Shown one piece after another: positions 1-4,898 of a DNA stretch of 6,284 nucleotides. Under the pieces are notes generated by a model, which ran no database searches, was not told where the DNA came from, and saw only the letters and a program-made list of their open reading frames with translations. The translations under genes and the position numbers were made by a program. This DNA comes from Candidatus Caldipriscus sp. T1.2 (GTDB taxonomy: Bacteria > Hydrothermota > Hydrothermia > LBFQ01), in contig LBFQ01000069.1 in the NCBI GenBank assembly GCA_000980735.1, positions 1-6,284 of the forward strand, in the 5' to 3' direction. Position 1 is the first letter of the stretch, and each line of letters starts with the position of its first letter.

Positions 1-224
1 GCGTATTTTTAATAGGAATAACGACATCCTCAAGCGCACTTTACTATCTGAAAAGTTTGAGCTTTGATCCATCTTATGCGTCCTTTGTATCATTCGGTTC
101 CCTAATTGGTGGTTTCTTGGGTTCAAGGGTTATGATCCTCCTTCCCGAGAGGGTTTTAAGGTTTATGTTTTCTTTCTTTGTTTCCCTTTTGGTTATTAGC
201 CTGCTTATCAAAACCTTCAAATGA
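1..224 (+). CDS. TauE/SafE-family permease, C-terminal 73 residues (5' end outside window)
   Basis: This is the 3' end of an integral membrane protein, open from nucleotide 3 to the TGA at 222-224. The visible residues form two hydrophobic stretches around a glycine-rich GSLIGGFLGSR segment, followed by ILLPERVLRFMFSF and a short basic tail ending LIKTFK. That arrangement (small-residue helix, short loop containing LP, closing helix) is typical of the last repeat of TauE/SafE (DUF81) permeases, which are thought to move sulfur-containing or other organic anions across the inner membrane. The substrate cannot be read from this fragment. The stop codon overlaps the start of the ABC permease gene (ATGA), so the two are probably co-transcribed and translationally coupled. 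Assignment is from motif pattern only; another polytopic carrier is possible. Confidence 0.7.
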   Translation, partial: VFLIGITTSSSALYYLKSLSFDPSYASFVSFGSLIGGFLGSRVMILLPERVLRFMFSFFVSLLVISLLIKTFK

Positions 225-1132
225 GGGCTTGGGCTATTATATTTCTCCTTTTGTTATCCGCGCTTTCCGAGATCTTTTTGGGTAGGGTTTTTAGTCCGGA
301 TATTATCTTTTTTAGGGTATTGAGGTTAATTCTTGGTTTTTCCGCGGGTTTTGGACTTTCCGTTGTCGGAGCGGTTTTACAAAGGGTTTATAGGAATCCC
401 ATAGCAGACGGTTATATTTTGGGGATCTCGGGGGGAGCGGTTTTGGGCGTGGCGCTTTCCGAACTTTTCAAACTGAACCTACCTATCTACCTCCCCTCCC
501 TTCTTTTCTCCCTACCCGTCTCCGCTATAATAATCTTTTTATCCTCAAGGGTGGAACCTTGGATCCTTCCAGTAATTGGAGTGGGTTTGGGTACGTTCTT
601 TTCTTCCCTTGCGGTTATGTTTTTCATCCTCGCGGGGATAGAATCAAGTAGGACCCTTTACGCCTTATGGGGTTCCCTTGGAAGGTTCTTTTCCCCCTCC
701 GATCTCCCCATCCTCCTTTTCATCCTAATTTCAACCCTTATCCTTTCTCTGGTTCTATTCTTAAAAAACAGGGATATAGATGTTATGGCGCTTGGGGAGC
801 TTGAGGCATTATGCCTGGGTTATGACCCGAAAAGGATAACGGTTTTCTCCACCGTAGTATCCTCCCTTTTGGTTTCCATAATAACCTCATACGTTGGGAT
901 AATAGGTTTTGTTGGGATAATGGCACCGCATATTTTGGGGGTTTTTGGAATTAGGGAAGGTTTTAGGTTTTACCTCTTTTCGGGAATTATGGGGGCATCA
1001 TTGGTTCTCTTGGCGGATTCCTTTGGTAGATTGATATTTGGGATAGATCCCCCTGTGGGTGTGATCATGGGGATAATGGGGGCACCTTTTTTGGTTTATC
1101 TACTTTTAAGGAAGGTCAATTCCACCCTTTGA
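221..1132 (+). CDS. FecCD/BtuC-family ABC transporter permease
   Basis: A 303-aa polytopic membrane protein with hallmarks of the permease subunit of iron-siderophore, heme or cobalamin importers. Residues 45-70 contain GLSVVGAVLQ, then RNPIADGYILGIS, matching the family pattern of a conserved Q and NPLA-P-LG-S. Residues 190-202 (ALGELEALCLGYD) match the cytoplasmic loop that contacts the ATPase. Residues 226-243 (VGIIGFVGIMAPHILGVF) match the conserved G-FVGL-PH segment, and DPPVGVIMGIMGAPF at 276-290 is the usual last helix. The arginine that often follows PH-x-x is glycine here. The length is slightly below the usual 320-340 aa, at the N-terminus. The ATG overlaps the upstream stop and no Shine-Dalgarno is seen, which suggests coupling. 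No ATPase or binding-protein gene is in the window. The last 27 nt overlap convergent yidD. Metal or cofactor import is inferred from the family. Confidence 0.9.
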   Translation: MRAWAIIFLLLLSALSEIFLGRVFSPDIIFFRVLRLILGFSAGFGLSVVGAVLQRVYRNPIADGYILGISGGAVLGVALSELFKLNLPIYLPSLLFSLPVSAIIIFLSSRVEPWILPVIGVGLGTFFSSLAVMFFILAGIESSRTLYALWGSLGRFFSPSDLPILLFILISTLILSLVLFLKNRDIDVMALGELEALCLGYDPKRITVFSTVVSSLLVSIITSYVGIIGFVGIMAPHILGVFGIREGFRFYLFSGIMGASLVLLADSFGRLIFGIDPPVGVIMGIMGAPFLVYLLLRKVNSTL

Positions 1133-1314
1133 GAAGGGATTACAGCGGAGGATCCTCCAGATGGATTTTAAGGTTCCCTTAAAAAGCCCATACTTTTGTA
1201 GGGAGATCATTGCGTACTCGGAGCAGGTAGGGTAATACCTGCAACTTGGGGGTTTTAGGGGAGATATGTATTTGCGGTAAGCTTGTATGACAAAAATGAG
1301 GAATTTTGTTATCA
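929..1314. repeat. Left copy of 386-bp direct repeat (FecCD 3' end + yidD)
   Basis: This segment recurs at 3592-3977 at a constant offset of 2663 with no gaps. I counted 14 mismatches: 937, 940, 976, 1018, 1036, 1042, 1081, 1211, 1265, 1294, 1295, 1302, 1304 and 1308. A 129-bp run (1082-1210) is identical. Mismatches cluster at both edges, and similarity ends abruptly upstream of 929 and after 1314. The left copy is continuous with the intact permease gene. The two copies bracket the methyltransferase/nuclease block like an unusually long target duplication. Confidence 0.95.
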
Positions 1315-1315
1315 A
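1106..1315 (-). CDS. yidD: YidD membrane-insertion efficiency factor, left copy (probably orphaned)
   Basis: A 69-aa protein of the YidD (haemolytic domain) family, a small amphipathic inner-membrane-associated protein thought to assist YidC/Sec-dependent insertion. The signature is complete: AYRKYISPLKPPSCRYYPTCSEYA with its two cysteines, a third cysteine in ILRCNPF, and a closing GGIDLP. In this copy the reading frame can begin only at a TTG (1315-1313), without a recognisable ribosome binding site. The sequence upstream is transposon-like debris rather than the TPR gene that precedes the right copy. The first residues (MITKFLIFV) also differ from the right copy (MIKNSLILV), while from VIQAYRKY onward the two proteins are identical. 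Its 3' end overlaps the FecCD gene by 27 nt, tail to tail. The coding sequence is intact but its expression is doubtful. Confidence 0.85.
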   Translation of the reverse strand: MITKFLIFVIQAYRKYISPLKPPSCRYYPTCSEYAMISLQKYGLFKGTLKSIWRILRCNPFSKGGIDLP

Positions 1316-1368
1316 AACATGAAAATTTTACGCTTGAATGGAGGTGAAATAATCAAAGAGAGGGTTTA

Positions 1369-1455
1369 ATGAGTATGTTTCTTTTGGCAAGGCAAGAGGG
1401 GAAGGGGAGCATAGAGGGTTTTTGGAGTTATGCCAAGGAGCATTGCTTTGTATAA
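1369..1455 (+). pseudogene. IS1595-type (ISXO2-like) transposase remnant
   Basis: A 28-codon frame contains SIEGFWSYAKEH (1408-1443). This closely resembles the conserved C-terminal IEGFWS-AK block of the DDE domain in IS1595/ISXO2-like transposases, where it is normally followed by a helix and a KF-x-LYLKE-FRFN-like segment. Here the frame ends seven codons after the start of that block's YAKEH, at TAA 1453-1455, and nothing upstream resembles the rest of a transposase. I therefore read it as a relic rather than a functional gene. Its higher G+C content differs from the neighbouring methyltransferase. The identification rests on one short motif. The remaining bases 1316-1368 and 1456-1500 show no recognisable gene. 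Confidence 0.5.
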
Positions 1456-1502
1456 ATGCTCACTCTAAATAAACTAATAAAACAACTATAAAATTCCATA
1501 TC

Positions 1503-1606
1503 AGAAGGACGGGAAGTGGGGACCTGCTCATCAGAATACGATGCGGTTGGAGTATATAGGTTATCTGATCCCCCAAGCATCCGTAAAGCCCGAATTTTTT
1601 ATATTT
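1503..1606. other. Foldable GC-richer block; possible IS200/IS605 right-end/omega-RNA remnant or small RNA
   Basis: This stretch is GC-richer than both flanks and contains nested complementary segments: CGGG 1510-1513 with CCCG 1589-1592, GGGG 1518-1521 with CCCC 1570-1573, ATCAGA 1530-1535 with TCTGAT 1564-1569, and ATAC 1536-1539 with GTAT 1552-1555. On the plus strand the last pair is followed by a run of T (1595-1600), as in a factor-independent terminator. On the minus strand the frame reads YGCLGDQITYILQPHRILMS then RSPLPV, resembling the tails found where tnpB reading frames run through the omega-RNA of IS200/IS605 elements. No tnpB body is present; it would lie where the methyltransferase now is. 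Both interpretations are tentative; the pairing pattern itself is visible. Confidence 0.35.
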
Positions 1607-1625
1607 TACAAAAGCAAAAAAAGAA

Positions 1626-2825
1626 ATGAAAAACGCCACCCTTGTTCTGTTTGAAAATGTCCAGTTCATATATGAATTGAGGTTAGCACAACTTGAACTG
1701 AAAAACTTTAATATTGAATTTGAGATTTCCCCAACATTTAGGGAATTCATTGTAATTAATGAACCCCAATCGTGGGAAACTTTGAGAAAGCGCTTGGCAT
1801 ATTTTAAACTTGTAAATGGTTTCCACAGCGATTACTTCTTTATCATTCAAAAGAATAGGACAAAATCCATAAACCAATACCTGACACACTGGATTTATCC
1901 GTATAAGGGGAAATTCCACCCACAGATGATAAGGGCTTTGCTCAATATAATCGGGTTAAAAAGTGGAGATACCGTCCTTGATCCGTTTATCGGTAGCGGA
2001 ACAACAGCTATTGAAGCGCAACTTTTAGGGATAAATTGCATAGGGATTGATATATCACCGTTGTGCGTCCTTCAAAGCAAAGTTAAAACCGAATCAATTT
2101 ATGCATACAAAGAAATAGTTAATACGAAGGCAGAAATTCTAAAACACACTAAGATAAACTTGTTTAACAATAAAATAATTGATTCAATAATAGATGAAAT
2201 TGAGGATGAAAAAGTGAAAAATTTCTTTTTAATGGCAAAATTAGTGGCAATAAGCGACAATGCTAGGAGAAGGAAAGATATAACAAAATCTTTCGTAAGA
2301 AACCTTGAACTTATGCTCGCATCGGTCAAAGATTATATTGAAATAGTTGAGCAGTTAAATCTTAAACTTGGAAAAGTGGATATAAGGGAAGGGGATGCAA
2401 GAGCGCTGGATTTAGGAAATGAAAGCGTAGATGGAATTATAACTTCGCCACCTTATTCTATTGCGTTAGATTATGTGCAAAATGATGCCCATGCGCTTAA
2501 ATCCCTTGGTTTTGAACCTCTGGAGTTAAGAGAAAAATTTATCGGTGTAAGAGGCAAGAATAAGGAAAGGATAGAGCTTTACAATGAAGATATGAAAATG
2601 TCCTTGCGGGAAATGTATAGAGTTTTGAAACCTGGTAAATACGCTGTTTTGATAATCGGAAATGCCAAATATCAAGGAAAGGAGATAAAAACAGTTGAAT
2701 TTATCATAGAAAACGCTGAAGAAATTGGGTTTGAACTTGTTGAAAATATAGATAAAATCATCTTTGGACTTTATAATGTGATGCAAAAAGAAAACATCCT
2801 GATTTTCAAGAAAAGAAATGGATAA
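1626..2825 (+). CDS. Site-specific DNA amino-methyltransferase (probable modification enzyme)
   Basis: A 399-aa SAM-dependent methyltransferase of the N4-cytosine/N6-adenine class. Residues 93-111 (YKGKFHPQMIRALLNII) look like motif X. DPFIGSGTT at 119-127 is the SAM-binding motif I, IGIDISP at 139-145 the following acidic strand, GDARAL at 256-261 a motif III-like turn, and TSPPY at 273-277 catalytic motif IV. SPPY is most typical of N4-cytosine enzymes, although adenine enzymes occur. A helical insert of about 130 residues separates motifs I and IV and could hold target recognition, giving an alpha-like order. The N-terminal 90 residues and SPPYSIALDY also recall Trm11/TrmG10-like RNA methyltransferases, so an RNA substrate is the main alternative. 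The nuclease gene overlapping its end favours DNA. No strong Shine-Dalgarno precedes the ATG. Strongly AT-rich, unlike the host genes. Confidence 0.88.
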   Translation: MKNATLVLFENVQFIYELRLAQLELKNFNIEFEISPTFREFIVINEPQSWETLRKRLAYFKLVNGFHSDYFFIIQKNRTKSINQYLTHWIYPYKGKFHPQMIRALLNIIGLKSGDTVLDPFIGSGTTAIEAQLLGINCIGIDISPLCVLQSKVKTESIYAYKEIVNTKAEILKHTKINLFNNKIIDSIIDEIEDEKVKNFFLMAKLVAISDNARRRKDITKSFVRNLELMLASVKDYIEIVEQLNLKLGKVDIREGDARALDLGNESVDGIITSPPYSIALDYVQNDAHALKSLGFEPLELREKFIGVRGKNKERIELYNEDMKMSLREMYRVLKPGKYAVLIIGNAKYQGKEIKTVEFIIENAEEIGFELVENIDKIIFGLYNVMQKENILIFKKRNG

Positions 2826-3481
2826 GGACAAATACATAAGGCAACTTGAAGAGGCGCTACGCAAGTTTTTGGAGCCAGTTAGAGATATACCTTACAAAAT
2901 AGCCATAAAAGCGTTGACGGGTTGCGAAGTTTTGACATTTAACCCAAAGGAGAAGAAGAACCAAGAATTATTGAAAAAAATTAATAGAAGCTTCACAAAT
3001 AGCTCTCAAAAATGCTAACAAAAAAGGAATTCAAACCAAAAGACCAAACGAAGCAGGAAATGAAATGGAAAAATTTGTAATTCCGGCTTTAAATAAAGTT
3101 GGTCTTAAAGCAGAAAAACCCAAAACAAAGAGAGGGAAAACAAAGACAGCCGGCTATCCTGATATTGAAATTACGGATAAATATGGAAGAACAATTTATC
3201 TTGAGTGCAAAACCTACAGCTCAATAACTAAAAATCAAACTTTCAGAACCTTTTATTTTTCGCCATCAAAGGACCCAAAAATTACAAAGGATGCTTTCCA
3301 CCTGCTTTTAAGCTTTGAGTTGAAAAGGGCAAAAAGAAACAAAAAGGAAGTTTTTGTCCCCATCTCTTGGAAACTCTATACATTGGAAAACCTAAAAGTT
3401 CAGGTAAAACACGAATTTAACGCAAGCAACAAAGATCTTTATAAGGAGGAATATCTTCTGGCGGAAGGCAAAATAAAGTAA
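2818..3481 (+). pseudogene. Type II restriction endonuclease-like PD-(D/E)xK protein, frameshifted
   Basis: Two frames form one protein of about 220 aa once a single A is removed from the A7 run at 2974-2980. The first frame (2818-3018) gives MDKDKYIRQLEEALRKF to QELLKK. The second continues as EASQIALKNANKKGIQ, RPNEAGNE and EKFVIPALNKVGLKAEKPKT up to the TAA at 3479-3481. The second part carries a PD-(D/E)xK nuclease core: GYPDIEI, then YLECKTY 13 residues after the Asp, giving D115, E129 and K131 in corrected numbering. Its start overlaps the methyltransferase stop by 8 nt (ATGGATAA), the usual tight linkage of a modification-restriction pair. As written, the first frame makes a 66-aa peptide without catalytic residues. 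A downstream ATG at 3065 could give a 138-aa protein that keeps the catalytic triad but lacks the first 82 residues. Real mutation, slippage at the A run or sequence error are all possible. The recognition site is unknown. Confidence 0.75.
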
Positions 3482-3519
3482 ACCCTCAATTCTTGCTTTT
3501 ATTTCGGCTTTTCTTTATA

Positions 3520-3540
3520 TTTTCGGAGCAAGTCCGAAAA
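3520..3540. other. Stem-loop after the nuclease gene
   Basis: TTTTCGGA (3520-3527) pairs perfectly with TCCGAAAA (3533-3540) around a 5-nt loop, 39 nt after the nuclease stop. A competing pairing is available between CTTGCT (3492-3497) and AGCAAG (3527-3532). No T-run follows the stem on either strand, so it is not a convincing factor-independent terminator. It may protect the 3' end of the transcript or be chance in AT-rich sequence. The rest of 3482-3591 shows nothing else recognisable. Confidence 0.3.
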
Positions 3541-3591
3541 AAGGTTATTTCCCTATGGTTATAACTAATATCAGATATAACGGAAAAATCA

Positions 3592-3795
3592 CATATTTTT
3601 GGAGTTTTTGGAATTAGGGAAGGTTTTAGGTTTTACCTTTTTTCGGGAATTATGGGGGCATCATTGGTTCTCTTGGCGGACTCCTTTGGTAGATTGATCT
3701 TTGGAATAGATCCCCCTGTGGGTGTGATCATGGGGATAATGGGAGCACCTTTTTTGGTTTATCTACTTTTAAGGAAGGTCAATTCCACCCTTTGA
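3592..3795 (+). pseudogene. 3' fragment of the FecCD permease gene (67 codons)
   Basis: This corresponds to codons 237-303 of the intact gene at 221-1132, in the same frame and ending at the same TGA. The similarity begins abruptly at the CAT codon of the conserved PH motif. Upstream, the frame continues only into unrelated sequence with a TAA at 3562-3564 and no ATG, GTG or TTG start between. It cannot make a transporter subunit. Seven differences separate it from the intact copy, six of them synonymous third-position changes and one L-to-F. It is a by-product of the duplication that flanks the restriction-modification block. Confidence 0.92.
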
Positions 3796-3977
3796 GAAGG
3801 GATTACAGCGGAGGATCCTCCAGATGGATTTTAAGGTTCCCTTAAAAAGCCCATACTTTTGTAGGGAGATCATCGCGTACTCGGAGCAGGTAGGGTAATA
3901 CCTGCAACTTGGGGGTTTTAGGGGAGAGATGTATTTGCGGTAAGCTTGTATGACAAGGATGAGGGAATTTTTTATCA
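3592..3977. repeat. Right copy of 386-bp direct repeat (FecCD 3' end + yidD)
   Basis: Partner of 929-1314 at offset 2663, 96% identical without gaps. This copy is continuous with the TPR gene on its right, where its yidD has a normal operon position. Its left edge abuts AT-rich sequence behind the nuclease gene. Together the copies give the geometry of a tandem duplication with 2.3 kb of foreign DNA between the units. Confidence 0.95.
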
Positions 3978-3978
3978 T
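3769..3978 (-). CDS. yidD: YidD membrane-insertion efficiency factor, right copy (operonic)
   Basis: A 69-aa YidD protein identical to the left copy from VIQAYRKY to the end, including the three conserved cysteines and the GGIDLP tail. Unlike the left copy it starts with ATG, and it begins 1 nt after the TAA of the TPR gene on the same strand (taaaATG when read in the gene direction). Translation is therefore probably coupled to that gene. This makes it the likely working copy. The family helps membrane protein insertion at the inner membrane alongside YidC and is commonly found near yidC/rnpA; here it is instead linked to a TPR protein. Its 3' end overlaps the FecCD fragment, as the left copy overlaps the intact gene, showing that the overlap is ancestral. 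Confidence 0.92.
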   Translation of the reverse strand: MIKNSLILVIQAYRKYISPLKPPSCRYYPTCSEYAMISLQKYGLFKGTLKSIWRILRCNPFSKGGIDLP

Positions 3979-3979
3979 T

Positions 3980-4762
3980 TTACTGGGCTTTAGCCTTTGC
4001 CCTCGGGTGGTTTGGGTCTATTGACAATATCTCCTTCCAAACCCTCTTTGCCCCCTCGATATCCCCCTGCGCCTCAAGGGATAGGGCGTTCTTCTCAAGT
4101 TTTATGATCCTAGCATATTTTTTTGCTACCTGATCGTTCGGATTCTTTGCTAAGGCATCGTTCACCATCTTTTCCGCCTTTGCAATATTCCCCTGCTCAT
4201 AATAAACCTTCCTTACATCCTCCTCCTTAAGGGTCTCCATACCTATGCTTAGCCCTCCTCCGGATAGGGTCGGATTTATATCCGGCATTGATGTAGATGG
4301 TGTTGGTGGCCTTTGCAAGCTTACATTTCCCGAAAGGTTTGAGGAACTTAGATCAATTATGGGAGCTCTCACTTCCGGTAAAGACTGGGAACCCTTCGTT
4401 TGCCCTTGTGGTAAAGAGAGTTGTGGTTGTTGAGCTTGCTGTGATTGTTGGGGCAAAACCACGGGTTGGTTTTGTGTCTCGGGCTGGGGTTGGGATGTTT
4501 GAGTGGCTGGAGCTTGTAAGTTTAGAGTTTGCGTTGCGTTTGTATCGCTTGATTTTTTCCCTTGGACCGTAGGTGCAACTTTAACCTCCTGTATTACCTT
4601 TACCACCGTATCCACTTTAACTTGGGGAGCTTCAGGTTGAGTTTGAGCCTTCGTATTTTCAAGGTTTTGCATAATTAGGTAATAAGCAACGCCAACCCCT
4701 ACGCCTCCACCAATCAAGGCGCTGATGATCACTAAAACGATAATCAAAACTATCCTTCTCAA
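3980..4762 (-). CDS. Membrane-anchored Q/P-rich protein with C-terminal TPR repeats
   Basis: A protein of up to 260 aa, probably anchored in the inner membrane. Residues 5-30 form one hydrophobic helix (IVLIIVLVIISALIG then a GVGVGV turn). Residues 35-180 are low-complexity, rich in Q, P, T and S, and resemble a flexible periplasmic linker. Residues 183-260 form about two TPR-like helical pairs (VYYEQGNIAKAEKMVNDALA and EAQGDIEGAKRVWKEILSID), each with the small/large residue pattern of TPRs. A scaffolding role in an envelope complex is inferred; the specific function is unknown. The start is uncertain. TTG 4762-4760 keeps the positive RR before the helix. TTG 4747-4745 is preceded at 5 nt by AGAAGGA (4759-4753) and suits a transcript starting near 4762. 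The frame also stays open further upstream without a standard start. It is directly upstream of yidD. Confidence 0.78.
   Translation of the reverse strand: MRRIVLIIVLVIISALIGGGVGVGVAYYLIMQNLENTKAQTQPEAPQVKVDTVVKVIQEVKVAPTVQGKKSSDTNATQTLNLQAPATQTSQPQPETQNQPVVLPQQSQQAQQPQLSLPQGQTKGSQSLPEVRAPIIDLSSSNLSGNVSLQRPPTPSTSMPDINPTLSGGGLSIGMETLKEEDVRKVYYEQGNIAKAEKMVNDALAKNPNDQVAKKYARIIKLEKNALSLEAQGDIEGAKRVWKEILSIDPNHPRAKAKAQ
4753..4759 (-). promoter_or_regulatory. Possible ribosome binding site (AGAAGGA) for an internal TTG start of the TPR gene
   Basis: AGAAGGA lies 5 nt before TTG 4747-4745 on the minus strand. If used, the protein begins MIIVLVIISALIGG and loses the first five residues, including the two arginines. 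The longer start at 4762 has no comparable site. Confidence 0.35.
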
Positions 4763-4766
4763 CGAA

Positions 4767-4797
4767 GGTATTATAAGGTCGGCAACCTTAAAATACC
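4767..4797. promoter_or_regulatory. 31-bp dyad with facing -10-like elements between divergent genes
   Basis: The arms are GGTATT-a-TAAGGT (4767-4779) and ACCTTA-a-AATACC (4785-4797) around a 5-nt centre (CGGCA). Twelve of thirteen positions per arm pair, the exception being A opposite A. The left arm contains TATAAT on the minus strand (4775-4770), correctly placed to start transcription of the TPR gene near 4762. The right arm contains TAAAAT on the plus strand (4789-4794), suited to a start near 4801 for the peptide/topA unit. I see no good -35 hexamers. A dimeric regulator binding here could control both directions; an RNA hairpin is the alternative. Confidence 0.5.
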
Positions 4798-4802
4798 AGG
4801 TG

Positions 4803-4898
4803 ATGTCCTTGGATGCTTTGATCGTGATGTCCTTGGCATGGGGGGTGACGGCTATTCTCTTTGCGTGGAGTATGTATATGCTCCTTAAGCAAAAATGA
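4803..4898 (+). CDS. Possible 31-aa single-span membrane peptide upstream of topA
   Basis: The frame encodes MSLDALIVMSLAWGVTAILF followed by AWSMYMLLKQK. This is one hydrophobic helix with a short acidic start and a basic end, as in CcmD-like or transporter-accessory micro-proteins. Its TGA (4896-4898) overlaps the topA ATG (4895-4897). topA lacks a visible Shine-Dalgarno of its own, so coupled translation would explain how topA is initiated. An AGGTG sits directly against the ATG, too close to be an ideal ribosome site; the second ATG (4827) is an alternative start. The opposite strand is also open here as a possible extension of the TPR gene, and both frames share wobble positions, so codon bias does not decide. 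No family can be named with confidence. Confidence 0.4.
   Translation: MSLDALIVMSLAWGVTAILFAWSMYMLLKQK

Larger units (their letters stand above)
1316..3591. mobile_element. Inserted restriction-modification block between long direct repeats
   Basis: Everything between the two repeat copies is foreign to the FecCD-yidD-TPR arrangement inferred for the host. It contains a transposase scrap, a foldable GC-richer block, a methyltransferase gene and a frameshifted nuclease gene. The coding part is strikingly AT-rich: hand counting gives 20% G+C for 2161-2220 against 55% for 5101-5160 in topA. No intact transposase, integrase or terminal inverted repeats were found, so the block cannot obviously move itself. 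Insertion of restriction-modification genes with long target duplication is a known pattern for such gene pairs, and the geometry here fits it. The exact left boundary is uncertain because 1316-1455 has host-like composition. Confidence 0.7.

Noticed and set aside
1146..1157. 12-bp perfect palindrome GGAGGATCCTCC, also in the right repeat
   Set aside because: It lies inside yidD coding sequence encoding conserved residues (WRILRC), so it is explained by the protein and is probably coincidental.
1319..1368. 16-codon plus-strand frame with an internal GGAGGTG
   Set aside because: Too short, with no motif, and the Shine-Dalgarno-like sequence has no properly spaced start codon leading to a meaningful frame.
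1460..1750. 96-codon minus-strand frame overlapping the methyltransferase start
   Set aside because: Its upstream half is antisense to the well-supported methyltransferase gene. Only the part over 1503-1606 is interesting, and that is reported as a possible element remnant rather than a gene.
1683..2864. Minus-strand frames opposite the methyltransferase gene
   Set aside because: They are composition shadows with no recognisable motifs, and the plus strand carries a complete methyltransferase with all core motifs.
3482..3591. Terminal inverted repeat or attachment site at the right end of the insert
   Set aside because: Compared by eye with 1316-1625; only short AT-rich matches (for example TTTATATTTT) are shared, which is expected by chance at this composition.
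4245..4572. Two plus-strand frames opposite the TPR gene
   Set aside because: They lie antisense to the Q/P-rich linker, have skewed composition explained by that linker and show no domain signal.
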